Part shown: positions 1 through 8,450 of the stretch, in pieces
Numbering within the stretch: the first letter of the stretch is position 1
How the letters are laid out: each line of letters begins with the position of its first letter
NCBI GenBank assembly: GCA_937896905.1
Contig: CALBOE010000006.1
Coordinates: forward strand, 372,001 to 436,000
Source of the DNA: an uncultured Clostridia bacterium
Lineage (GTDB): Bacteria > Bacillota > Clostridia > Christensenellales > UBA1242
Reading direction: 5' to 3'
DNA length: 64,000 nt
Made by a program: the position numbers and the translations under genes
The notes under the pieces: model-generated
What the model saw: only the letters and a program-made list of their open reading frames with translations
What the model was told of the DNA's origin: nothing
Databases searched by the model: none

Positions 1-113
1 TATAATTAATTGTATTATACCAAATTAAATTGTTTTTAACAAACAATTCTTATTATAAATTCAACAAATTTTAAGTTTATAACAAAGGATTATTTATTGT
101 GCAACACAACAAG

Positions 114-139
114 AAAAAACTGCAATATATGCAGTTTTA
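114..139 (-). terminator. intrinsic terminator after the HU gene
   Basis: Inverted repeat ACTGCA (119-124) and TGCAGT (130-135) with a 5-nt loop, extended by flanking A and T runs. Read on the minus strand it ends in a T tract and lies about 40 bp past the HU stop. Confidence 0.8.
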
Positions 140-178
140 ATTGAGAAAATAATAATGCCATTTTAAGCTTTAAAACAC

Positions 179-463
179 TTATTTTTTCAACAATTGTTTG
201 AAAGTAGCGCTTAATTTAACGGTTGGAATTTTGCAAGCTGCAACTTTAACTTTTGTTCCTGTAAATGGATTAAGTTTAACACCAGCCTTTCTAGCTTTAA
301 TGCCAAAATTCATGTAACCGATAAAGTGCATTTCCTTGCCGTCTTTAAGGTTTGCTTTAAGTTGCTCGCCAGCAGCGTTAAGGATTTCTTTGGTTAAGGT
401 TTGAGTGTAACCAGTTGCTTCGGCCACTTGTTTAATGAATTCTCCTGCGCTAATTGTGTTCAT
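179..463 (-). CDS. HU/IHF-family DNA-binding protein
   Basis: A 94-residue histone-like nucleoid protein that bends and compacts DNA as a dimer. The length matches the HU family (about 90 residues). The N-terminal helical half (residues 1-45) is followed by the beta arm, where the family's arm sequence appears as ARKAGVKLNPFTGTKVKV, ending in a basic helix. The usual family arm tip R-N-P is here L-N-P, so contacts at the intercalating proline are probably kept. The start is set by AAAGGAG about 7 nt upstream of ATG. It is monocistronic with its own terminator and is divergent from typA. HU is known; any paralogue-specific role cannot be read from sequence. Confidence 0.93.
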   Translation of the reverse strand: MNTISAGEFIKQVAEATGYTQTLTKEILNAAGEQLKANLKDGKEMHFIGYMNFGIKARKAGVKLNPFTGTKVKVAACKIPTVKLSATFKQLLKK

Positions 464-754
464 AATATTTCTCCTTTCTTGTTGAGGTCTTCAACTATAA
501 AAATGCTATCAAATAATTTGCCAAAAATCAACTATTTTTAAGCAGGTTTGAAAGATTTTTTAAATTTAATTTTGTGTGCTAATATATAAACATAATATTA
601 GTATAAATATTTATAAAGAAATTTTTAAAAAGTAGTGGAAATTTTCGTATAAATGTGTTAAGATGTAATGTGATATAGAATTTCAAAATCTATTTTTAAC
701 GAAATTATTACACGTAAAGGAGATGTATAGGTTTAATTACCTTATAAATTTAGT

Positions 755-2572
755 ATGACAGACATTAGAAATATAGCAATTATTGCACACGTAGATCATG
801 GCAAAACAAGTTTGGTTAACGCCTTGCTTAAACAAGGCGGAATTTTTCGCGATAACCAAGAAGTTCAGGATAGGGTTATGGACAGCAACGCTCTAGAAAG
901 AGAAAGGGGCATAACAATTCTTTCCAAAAACTGCTCTGCGTTTTATAAAAACACAAAAATCAACATTGTAGACACTCCTGGCCACGCAGACTTTGGAGGT
1001 GAAGTGGAACGTGTTTTGAAAATGGTTGATGGCGTTTTGTTGGTTGTTGATGCTTTTGAAGGCCCAATGCCACAAACTCGCTTTGTTTTAGAAAAAGCGC
1101 TTGAACTGAATTTAAAGGTTATTATTGTAATTAACAAAATTGATAGGCCGGATGCAAGGCTTGGCGATGTTGGCGATGAAGTTTTGGAACTTATGATGGA
1201 CCTTAACGCAACGGACGAGCAGTTGGATAGTCCTATTATTTATTGTTCGGCACGTGCAGGGGTGGCAACCGATAACTATAAACAGGCGGGGCAAGATATG
1301 TCGCCACTTTTCGAGGCTATTGTAAAGCACATAAATCCACCAAAAATGGACGAAACTGCACCTTTTCAAATGTTAATTTCTTCCACCGAACACAATGATT
1401 ATTTGGGCAAGTTGGCTGTTGGAAAAATTGAGGCCGGCAAAATTAAAACCAATCAAACCGTGTATATTAAAAACTACTTTGACGAAAGCAAGCATTATTC
1501 AGGCAAAGTTGTTAACATTTTTAATTTTAACGGCTTAAAGCGAGAGCAAATTGAAGTTGGCACAGCTGGTGATATTATTTGTGTTGCTGGAATTCCAGAC
1601 ATAACCATTGGCGATACTGCCAGCGAAACGGCAGATATGCAAGCAATTCCTTTTGTTAAAATTAGCGAACCAAGCGTTGAAATGACATTTATGGTTAACG
1701 ATAGCCCATTTGCAGGCAAAGAGGGTAAATATGTAACCAGCCGTCACATTAAGGAAAGATTATATAAAGAAGCGGTTAAAGATTTATCTTTACAGGTTGC
1801 CGATGGCGCAACGGCCGACCAATTCACAGTTCGTGGCAGGGGCGAAATGCACCTTTCAATTTTAATTGAAAATATGCGAAGAGATGGCTACGAATTCCAG
1901 GTTAGCCGCCCAAGAGTTTTATTTAAAACCATAAACGGAATTAAGCATGAGCCAATAGATAAGGTTGTGCTAGATGTTCCGGAAGACGCAGTTGGAACGG
2001 TTATGATGAGTATGGGAGTTAAAAAGGGAGACCTTTTGGATATGAGCCCAATTGGAAGCCGTATGAGATTGCAATTTTTAGTTCCAAGCAGAGGGCTGTT
2101 TGGCTATAAATCTCAGTTGTTAACCGACACTCGTGGCGAAGGTGTTATGAGTAGCATTTTCGATAGTTACCAGCCATATAAAGGCGAAATTGAAGGCAGG
2201 AAATTTGGCTCGTTAATTTCTTACGAAACTGGCGAAGCAATAACTTATGGGCTGTTCAATGCTCAAGGTCGTGGAAGATTGCTTGTTAAAGCGGGCGAAA
2301 AAGTTTATTTAGGTCAGGTTGTGGGAGCAAATCCAAAAGGTGATGATATAGTTGTTAATGTTTGCAAAAAGAAACAACTAACCAACACCAGAAGCAGTTC
2401 TAGCGACGAAGCACTTAAACTAACTCCAATTCAAGTTATGACGTTGGAAGAAGCGTTGGAATTTATTGCCGACGACGAACTTGTGGAAGTTACACCGCAA
2501 AATATTAGAATAAGAAAGTCAATTTTAGATCATCAATTAAGGGCAAAAAGCAAAAAACCTGTTCAGGAGTAG
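755..2572 (+). CDS. typA: ribosome-associated GTPase TypA/BipA
   Basis: A 605-residue translational GTPase of the EF-G family that acts on the ribosome in stress and assembly. The G1 motif AHVDHGKTS lies near residue 11, G3 DTPGHADF near 74 and G4 NKID near 128. EF-G-like domains and the TypA-specific C-terminal domain (GRGRLLVKAGEKVYLG near 510) follow; full length for the family. It heads a tight cluster with the next two genes (2-bp and 12-bp gaps). The start is odd: the only Shine-Dalgarno (716-722) is 32 nt upstream and abuts another ATG that opens an 11-codon frame whose stop overlaps this start. A TATAAA ends 6 nt before the ATG, so initiation may be leaderless. Confidence 0.95.
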   Translation: MTDIRNIAIIAHVDHGKTSLVNALLKQGGIFRDNQEVQDRVMDSNALERERGITILSKNCSAFYKNTKINIVDTPGHADFGGEVERVLKMVDGVLLVVDAFEGPMPQTRFVLEKALELNLKVIIVINKIDRPDARLGDVGDEVLELMMDLNATDEQLDSPIIYCSARAGVATDNYKQAGQDMSPLFEAIVKHINPPKMDETAPFQMLISSTEHNDYLGKLAVGKIEAGKIKTNQTVYIKNYFDESKHYSGKVVNIFNFNGLKREQIEVGTAGDIICVAGIPDITIGDTASETADMQAIPFVKISEPSVEMTFMVNDSPFAGKEGKYVTSRHIKERLYKEAVKDLSLQVADGATADQFTVRGRGEMHLSILIENMRRDGYEFQVSRPRVLFKTINGIKHEPIDKVVLDVPEDAVGTVMMSMGVKKGDLLDMSPIGSRMRLQFLVPSRGLFGYKSQLLTDTRGEGVMSSIFDSYQPYKGEIEGRKFGSLISYETGEAITYGLFNAQGRGRLLVKAGEKVYLGQVVGANPKGDDIVVNVCKKKQLTNTRSSSSDEALKLTPIQVMTLEEALEFIADDELVEVTPQNIRIRKSILDHQLRAKSKKPVQE

Positions 2573-2573
2573 T

Positions 2574-2843
2574 ATGAAAAAAAATCAACCATCACAAAAC
2601 AACAACATGCAAGGAATTATGAAAGTTGGCAAAAGGGTTGCAATCACAATTCTTGTTTGTGTGCCAATCTTAATTGTTTTTGGCTATTTAACCAGAAACG
2701 TTCTTAACGATGCGTTGCAAGTTGTTAGTTTTATGCTAATTATGGGCATTGCTGTGTTAATTGAAGAAATTGTTGCAAGAAAAATTGAAAGCAAAAAACT
2801 TGCAAAATCTATTTTAGAAAAAAACGAAGATGTGTTTAAGTAA
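2574..2843 (+). CDS. small membrane protein, function unknown
   Basis: An 89-residue protein beginning 2 bp after the typA stop. A polar, Asn/Gln-rich N-terminus (about residues 1-20) precedes two hydrophobic segments (about 24-42 and 50-66), then a charged Lys/Glu-rich tail. The layout suggests two membrane helices with both ends in the cytoplasm. There is no lipobox and no motif I recognise. Co-transcription with typA and dnaB is likely from spacing, but this gives no firm functional clue. Confidence 0.7.
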   Translation: MKKNQPSQNNNMQGIMKVGKRVAITILVCVPILIVFGYLTRNVLNDALQVVSFMLIMGIAVLIEEIVARKIESKKLAKSILEKNEDVFK

Positions 2844-2854
2844 AAGGAGTTTTT

Positions 2855-4279
2855 ATGGCGGAAAATAAACCAAGGTTACTACCAAATAATTTAGAGGCCG
2901 AACAAAGTTTGTTGGGCTGTATGTTCTTGTCGCAAGATGCGTGCATGAATATTTTTTCGCAATTAACAGCGCAGGACTTTTATTCAAAAGCGCACCAAAA
3001 GATATTTCAATCTATGTACGACAACTATTTAAAAGATGTGGCAATAGATTACATTACGGTTAGTGACGATTTAATTAAAAAAGCACAACTAGAAGAAGTT
3101 GGTGGGCTTAGTTATATAACCGATTTAACCAACTTTGTGCCAAGTGCCGCAAACTACAAATATTATGCAAATATTGTTAAAGACGACAGCACATTAAGGC
3201 AGGTTATTGAAGCGTGCCAAGCAACAATAAACTCTGCATTTGAAGGTGAAACCACCGCCGACGTGCTTGCAAATGCAGAAAAAATGATATTCGACATAGG
3301 CCAAAGCAGACGCACCAGTGAATTGCGTCACATTAAATTTGGTGTTGCAGAAGCCATAGATTTAATGGAAAAAATTTCGGTGGACCCAAATGCAAATGCG
3401 GGAGTTAAAGTTGGCTTCCCAACTTTGGACAGATGCACAAATGGCTTTAAACCAGGCGAAATGATTATTATTGCAGCCCGCCCAGGTATTGGTAAAACCA
3501 CACTTGCAGTTAACTTTGCAATTAACGCGGCGTTGCAACACGGCAAAACAATTGCTATGTTTGACCTTGAAATGTCTGCACTTCAAGTGGCACAAAGGTT
3601 TTTATGCGCAACTGGTAGGGTGGAAATGAACAGCGTTAAAGGTGGTTCAAAAGATAATAACTTGTGGTCCACAATTTTCGAAACCAAAAAGATTTTAGAA
3701 AACTCTAACATATACATAGACGACACAACCACAATAACACCAAGCGAAATTCTTTCTAAATGTCGTAAACTAAAAGCTCAACATGGGTTAGATATGGTTA
3801 TTGTGGACTATTTGCAATTAATGAAAAGCGAAGCCAAGTCGCAAGATAAAAATCGTCAACAGGAAGTTGCAGATTTAACACGTTCAATTAAACTTGCAGC
3901 ACGTGAATTGGGCGTTCCAATAATTTTGCTTTCTCAGTTAAACCGTGAAAGCGAAAAACGTTCGGACAAAATGCCGCAATTAAGCGATTTGCGAGAAAGT
4001 GGTTCTATTGAACAAGACGCAGATATTGTTATGTTTATTGCGGACTTTGCCGCTGAAAATGTGGGAGAAGAAGACGGGGCATTAGACTATCAAATTGTTA
4101 TAGCAAAACATAGAAATGGTGAAAGAACAAACATTCCAATAAAATGGAAAAGCGAGTTCACACAGTTCTACGAACAAGGTAAGGACACTCTTTACACAAG
4201 AAACACAAGCAAGGTGCAAAAAAGTGACGTTCTAACGCCGGTTGCAGATGCTGAAATAGACGATATGTTTAAAGATTAA
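2855..4279 (+). CDS. dnaB: replicative DNA helicase DnaB
   Basis: A 474-residue hexameric 5'-3' replicative helicase. The N-terminal DnaB domain (about 8-110) opens with LPNNLEAEQSLLG, typical of the family. The RecA-like C-terminal domain has Walker A ARPGIGKTT near residue 210, Walker B-type MVIVDYLQL near 310 and the arginine-finger segment LRESGSIEQDADIV near 378. Length is standard and no intein is present. AAGGAG lies 6 nt upstream of the ATG. It follows typA and the small membrane gene in one apparent operon. Confidence 0.97.
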   Translation: MAENKPRLLPNNLEAEQSLLGCMFLSQDACMNIFSQLTAQDFYSKAHQKIFQSMYDNYLKDVAIDYITVSDDLIKKAQLEEVGGLSYITDLTNFVPSAANYKYYANIVKDDSTLRQVIEACQATINSAFEGETTADVLANAEKMIFDIGQSRRTSELRHIKFGVAEAIDLMEKISVDPNANAGVKVGFPTLDRCTNGFKPGEMIIIAARPGIGKTTLAVNFAINAALQHGKTIAMFDLEMSALQVAQRFLCATGRVEMNSVKGGSKDNNLWSTIFETKKILENSNIYIDDTTTITPSEILSKCRKLKAQHGLDMVIVDYLQLMKSEAKSQDKNRQQEVADLTRSIKLAARELGVPIILLSQLNRESEKRSDKMPQLSDLRESGSIEQDADIVMFIADFAAENVGEEDGALDYQIVIAKHRNGERTNIPIKWKSEFTQFYEQGKDTLYTRNTSKVQKSDVLTPVADAEIDDMFKD

Positions 4280-4299
4280 TTACATGTAGTGAGGGAAAA

Positions 4300-4829
4300 T
4301 TGATAGAAACAGAAAGATTTATATTAAGAAAATTTAAACCTGAAGATGCTCCCATATTGGCAAAAATTTGCAATGATTATGATATAGCAAAATTTACATT
4401 GCGAATACCATATCCGTACGCAGAAAGTGATGCTGAATTTTGGATTGCCAAAACAATAAACAATGTCGAACTAGGCAAATCCTACGAGTTGGCAGTTGTT
4501 GATAAAAAAATCCATTAAATGTGTTGGGCTGTGTATCTTTGGTTGGAATTAATAATATTTCAAAAAGGGCGGAAATTGGCTATTGGGTTGCAAAATCTTG
4601 CTGGAATACTGGAATTGCAACCGAGGCTGCAAAAGCAATTATTGAGTTTGGATTTAAAACATTGAAACTACATTCATTGTTTGCCAGACATTTTTCTAAA
4701 AATCTGGCCAGCGGAAGAGTTATGCAAAAATGTGGAATGAGATATATTGGGAAAATGTTAGAAAGTGAATTTAGATTTGATGAATTTCATGATGTGGATT
4801 ATTATGAAATTCTAAATGAAGATTTATAA
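4300..4829 (+). pseudogene. GNAT/RimJ-type acetyltransferase split by a frameshift
   Basis: Two adjacent frames form one GNAT protein. The first (4300-4518, TTG start after GAGGG) carries the N-terminal MIETERFILRKF strand typical of RimJ/RimL-like enzymes and breaks off after YELAVVDKK. The second (4521-4829) continues at LGCVSLVGI and contains the acetyl-CoA-binding half (EIGYWVAKSCWNTGIATEA). The break lies at a run of seven A (4504-4510). One more A would read KKNPLNVLGCV and restore a protein of about 176 residues. It is therefore a recent frameshift, a slippage-controlled gene or a sequencing error; sequence alone cannot separate these. Family substrates are ribosomal protein N-termini or small molecules. 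Confidence 0.8.
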
Positions 4830-4847
4830 TATAAGAGAGGGAATAAT

Positions 4848-5273
4848 ATGTTAATAAGCGAACAAATTAAAAAAGACAATGTTCAAGCAATGAAAGATAA
4901 AAACACATTGGCACGAAACATTTACGGTGTTGTTATGAATAAAATTCTTTTGCTTAACATTGAACTTAAAAAAGACGGCAAAGAACAAACAGATGCCGAT
5001 GTTGTTCAAATTTTGCAAAAAACCATTAAAGAATTAACCGAAGAAAGAGAAAACTACATTAAGGCAGGCAACGCTATGGAAGCGGAAAACATAGAAAAAC
5101 AAAAAGAATTAATTGCAAAATATCTTCCAAAAATGTTAAGCGAAGAAGAAATTATGGCAGTTATTAACTCTTTGCCAGACAAGTCTATTCCAACAATTAT
5201 GAAACACTTTAAATTGGAATACGCCGGCAAGGTGGATATGGGCATGGTTAACAAAATTGCCCGCAGTTTGTAA
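4848..5273 (+). CDS. GatB/YqeY domain protein
   Basis: A 141-residue helical protein homologous to the tRNA-binding tail domain of GatB. Family hallmarks are the N-terminal LISEQIKKDNVQAMKDKN segment, the central coiled Lys/Glu-rich helix with YIKAGN, the EKQKELIAKYLPKML motif near residue 87 and the C-terminal GKVDMGMVNKIA. Length fits YqeY (about 147). Free-standing members are presumed to act in tRNA or aminoacyl-tRNA biology, but the exact role is not established. It ends 8 bp before dtd, a tRNA-editing gene, which is a sensible partner. Confidence 0.88.
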   Translation: MLISEQIKKDNVQAMKDKNTLARNIYGVVMNKILLLNIELKKDGKEQTDADVVQILQKTIKELTEERENYIKAGNAMEAENIEKQKELIAKYLPKMLSEEEIMAVINSLPDKSIPTIMKHFKLEYAGKVDMGMVNKIARSL

Positions 5274-5281
5274 GGATAATT

Positions 5282-5719
5282 ATGCGAATAGTTATTCAAA
5301 GGGTTAAATCGGCAAAACTTAGTGTAGAAAACGAACTTATTAGCGAAATTAACAATGGTTTAATGGTGTTTGTTGGGGTATGCAAAGGCGACACTATGGA
5401 CCAAGTTAAGCGAGTTGCAAACAAAGTTGCAACAATGCGTGTTTTTGAAGAAGATGGCAAAATGCAAAAAAGCGTGCTTACTGTTGGTGGGCAAGTGCTG
5501 TTAATTTCAAACTTCACACTATGCACGGTTAACACAAGTGGAGCAAGGCCAGATTTTAGTTTGTCGGCCGATAGGGAAACTGCAAAGCATTTATATTTAG
5601 CGTTGGCCGACGAGTTGGATTCTCTAAATGTTCCTGTTAAATTGGGCGTTTTTGGTGCAGATATGCAAATAGATGTGCATTTAGATGGGCCAATTACTAT
5701 TTATAAAGAAATTCTATAA
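5282..5719 (+). CDS. dtd: D-aminoacyl-tRNA deacylase
   Basis: A 145-residue enzyme that hydrolyses D-aminoacyl (and Gly-mischarged) tRNA. It begins MRIVIQRVKSAKLSVE, typical of DTD. The two active-site signatures are present in altered form: SQFTL is SNFTL (residues 76-80) and the Gly-cisPro motif NxGPVT is LDGPIT near 134. The Gly-Pro pair that defines chiral proofreading is kept. The change of Gln to Asn in the first motif is unusual but conservative. SD AAGGA lies just after the yqeY-like stop, so the two genes are probably coupled. Confidence 0.92.
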   Translation: MRIVIQRVKSAKLSVENELISEINNGLMVFVGVCKGDTMDQVKRVANKVATMRVFEEDGKMQKSVLTVGGQVLLISNFTLCTVNTSGARPDFSLSADRETAKHLYLALADELDSLNVPVKLGVFGADMQIDVHLDGPITIYKEIL

Positions 5720-5747
5720 AGAAATTTTACACACAAAGGGGGGAAAT

Positions 5748-6329
5748 GTGGAAAATTTATTTGATACAAAAGGCACAATACACGACAAGATTATAAAAAC
5801 CTTAATTAAGCCATTAAAAAACGAAAAAGTTAAAAAGATTTTAGACGCGGGCAGTGGAAAAACAAGTGCCAGCATTTTGTTAAAATATTTTCCCGAGGCA
5901 GAAGTAGACGCGGTTATTTATCCGGGAGATAATCGCAAAAAAAATCCGCTAGAAACGGCAATTGGCTCTAACCGCCTAAACGTTGAGGAGGCGGACATTT
6001 GCGAGGCAAACATTAAAAAGAATTACGATCTGTGTGTTGCGCATTTAACTTTGGGGGAAGCAACCAACTTTGGAAACTCTTTTGAAAAATTGTTTCACAA
6101 AATTGTTGATATGCGCGCAAAACACTTTATTATTATAGACATTTGGGAAGATCCTTGCGTTCATTATCGCTACATTGAACAATACTTAAAAGAAAAAGGT
6201 TTTAAAATTATAATCAAAAAGAAATTTAGAAATCCTCACCCAGAGCATTACCCTAAGGTTAAGTATGATAAATATAAATTAGAATTTGATAGCCACCATT
6301 ATATGAGTTATTTAATTAGAAAAATTTAA
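5748..6329 (+). CDS. class I SAM-dependent methyltransferase-like protein
   Basis: A 193-residue protein starting at GTG 5748, directly after AAAGGGGGGAAAT; the upstream in-frame ATG would overlap dtd and has no such site. The glycine-rich loop is LDAGSGKTSAS near residue 35, followed by an acidic strand end (EVDAV). Further on, VAHLTLGEATNF resembles the motif IV region. The substrate is not evident: no RNA- or DNA-binding domain or NPPY-type motif is visible. Its position after YqeY-like and Dtd hints at translation-related work, which is inference. A terminator follows. Confidence 0.6.
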   Translation: MENLFDTKGTIHDKIIKTLIKPLKNEKVKKILDAGSGKTSASILLKYFPEAEVDAVIYPGDNRKKNPLETAIGSNRLNVEEADICEANIKKNYDLCVAHLTLGEATNFGNSFEKLFHKIVDMRAKHFIIIDIWEDPCVHYRYIEQYLKEKGFKIIIKKKFRNPHPEHYPKVKYDKYKLEFDSHHYMSYLIRKI

Positions 6330-6352
6330 GGCGTTTAACGCGCCTTTTTTGT
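6330..6352 (+). terminator. intrinsic terminator
   Basis: GGCG, a 7-nt loop, then CGCC followed by seven T, immediately after the methyltransferase stop. It closes the typA-to-methyltransferase block. Confidence 0.8.
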
Positions 6353-6382
6353 TGCAAATTGGTTAACATGGGGCCAATTCAG

Positions 6383-6411
6383 TTGCAAATTCTGTTTAAT
6401 TTTATTATAAT
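6383..6411 (+). promoter_or_regulatory. gyrBA promoter
   Basis: TTGCAA (6383-6388), 17-bp spacer, TATAAT (6406-6411). The predicted start is near 6418, giving a 5' UTR of about 66 nt with SD TAGGAG before gyrB. Confidence 0.75.
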
Positions 6412-6483
6412 TATATTATATATTAATATATAATATAAATTTGTGCGAAACATTAAGTTTTCGCCAGTTATGTAGGAGTTTTT

Positions 6484-8442
6484 ATGCAAGACGAATTAAA
6501 AGTTACAGGGGATTACGGCGCAAGTGCAATTCAGGTTTTGGAAGGGTTAGAGCCGGTTAGAAAACGACCAGGAATGTACATTGGTTCAACCGATGAACGT
6601 GGGCTTCATCATTTGGTCACCGAAATTGTGGATAATTCCATCGACGAAGCGTTGGCGGGCTACTGCAACGAAATTTCCGTTGTAATTTTGGCAGACGGTT
6701 CGGTTAGCGTGCAAGATAACGGGCGCGGAATTCCAACCGGCATTCACCCAAAGGAAGGCGTTAGTGCGGCAGAATTGGTGTTAACAAAACTTCACGCGGG
6801 CGGAAAATTTGGCGGTGGTGGATATAAAATTTCGGGCGGTTTGCACGGGGTTGGTCTTTCTGTTGTTAATGCATTAAGCGAAACTTTAATTTTGGATATT
6901 AAGCAAAATGGGCAACACTTTCACCAGGTTTATCACAGAGGCGTTCCAACAGGAAGATTAGAAGTTGTTGGAACAGTTCCTGCCGAAACAACTGGCACAA
7001 AAGTAACCTTTAAGCCAGACAAAGAAATTTTCGATTCGGTTATTTTTAACTACGACATTTTAAAATCTCGCCTAAGAGAAATTGCCTTCCTAAACAAAGG
7101 GCTAAGAATATCTATAAAAGACGAACGTGCAGAATTAGAGCAAGAAAACACCTATCAATTTATGGGCGGAATTCAAGAATTTGTTGCCGATTTAACCGAA
7201 AATAAATCGTGCGTGTTCCCAGAGCCTATTTATGTGGATAAAATTTATCATTATAAACGTAAAGACGAAAACGGAGTTATGCAAAATGCAACTTGCGAAA
7301 TTGAATTCAGTTTCCAGTATACCGACACCTACACCGAAAACATTCACAGCTATTGCAACAACATTAACACGGAAGAAGGCGGAAAGCACCTAGACGGCTT
7401 TAAAAGCAGTTTAATGAAAATTGTTAATGAATATGCAACTAACAATAAACTAATAAAGGATAAAACCAAACTTTCAGGCGAAGATACTCGAGAGGGTATT
7501 ATTGCGGTTATTTCTGTTAAGGTGGAAGAGCCTCAGTTTGAAGGTCAAACAAAAACAAAACTTGGCACAGAAGAAATTAAAACATTCACCGCAAAAGCAA
7601 TGGAAGAAACTTTTAAAGATTATTTAGAAGAACACCCAAAAGAAAGCAAGGAACTTATTAATAAATGTATGCTTTCGCAGCGCGCAAGAGAAGCTGCAAG
7701 AAATGCCAGGGAAGACACTCGCAGAAAAAGTGCACTAGAAAGCACAACTCTTCCAGGTAAGTTGGCAGATTGCAGCAGCAAAAATGCTAGCGAATGTGAA
7801 ATATTCCTTGTGGAAGGAGATTCTGCGGGCGGAACAGCAAAAACAGGCAGAAACAGGCGCTATCAAGCAATTTTACCTTTGCGTGGTAAAATTTTAAACG
7901 TTGAAAAAACAAGATTGGCACATGCGCTAGAAAATGCCGAAATCAATGCAATGATAACCGCTTTTGGTTGTGGCATTTACGAAAACTGCGATCCTAAAAA
8001 ACTTCGTTACGACAAAATTGTTATTATGACTGATGCGGACGTGGACGGAAGCCACATAGAAATTTTAATGTTAACCTTCTTCTTTAGATATATGCGCCCA
8101 TTAATTGAAGAGGGGCACGTGTATGTTGCTCAACCACCACTTTATAAAGTAACGCGCGGAAAACAGGTGTATTACTACTACTCGGAAGACGAAAAGGAAG
8201 AGGCGCTAAAAGGAATGGAGCGTGGGGTTAATGTTCAACGCTATAAAGGTCTTGGTGAAATGAGTGCGGAACAACTTTGGGAAACAACAATGAACCCAGA
8301 AACAAGAACGTTAAAACGAGTTGAAATGAAAGACATTGTAACTTGTAATGACATATTCGACACTTTAATGGGCGACCGCCCTGAATGTAGGCGCGCGTTT
8401 ATAGAACAACATGCAACACTGGTTAAAGAGCTAGATGTGTAG
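6484..8442 (+). CDS. gyrB: DNA gyrase subunit B
   Basis: A 652-residue ATPase subunit of DNA gyrase. The GHKL ATP site shows EIVDNSIDEALAG (near residue 42), DNGRGIPTG (near 78) and the GGGGYKISGGLHGVG lid (near 112). The transducer domain follows. The TOPRIM domain has EGDSAGGTAKTGR near 445 and the Mg-binding DADVDGSH near 520. The C-terminus PETRTLKRVEM is typical. Length and motif order favour GyrB over ParE, as does the adjacent gyrA (8-bp gap). The start is set by TAGGAG. Confidence 0.97.
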   Translation: MQDELKVTGDYGASAIQVLEGLEPVRKRPGMYIGSTDERGLHHLVTEIVDNSIDEALAGYCNEISVVILADGSVSVQDNGRGIPTGIHPKEGVSAAELVLTKLHAGGKFGGGGYKISGGLHGVGLSVVNALSETLILDIKQNGQHFHQVYHRGVPTGRLEVVGTVPAETTGTKVTFKPDKEIFDSVIFNYDILKSRLREIAFLNKGLRISIKDERAELEQENTYQFMGGIQEFVADLTENKSCVFPEPIYVDKIYHYKRKDENGVMQNATCEIEFSFQYTDTYTENIHSYCNNINTEEGGKHLDGFKSSLMKIVNEYATNNKLIKDKTKLSGEDTREGIIAVISVKVEEPQFEGQTKTKLGTEEIKTFTAKAMEETFKDYLEEHPKESKELINKCMLSQRAREAARNAREDTRRKSALESTTLPGKLADCSSKNASECEIFLVEGDSAGGTAKTGRNRRYQAILPLRGKILNVEKTRLAHALENAEINAMITAFGCGIYENCDPKKLRYDKIVIMTDADVDGSHIEILMLTFFFRYMRPLIEEGHVYVAQPPLYKVTRGKQVYYYYSEDEKEEALKGMERGVNVQRYKGLGEMSAEQLWETTMNPETRTLKRVEMKDIVTCNDIFDTLMGDRPECRRAFIEQHATLVKELDV

Positions 8443-8450
8443 GAGAAACT

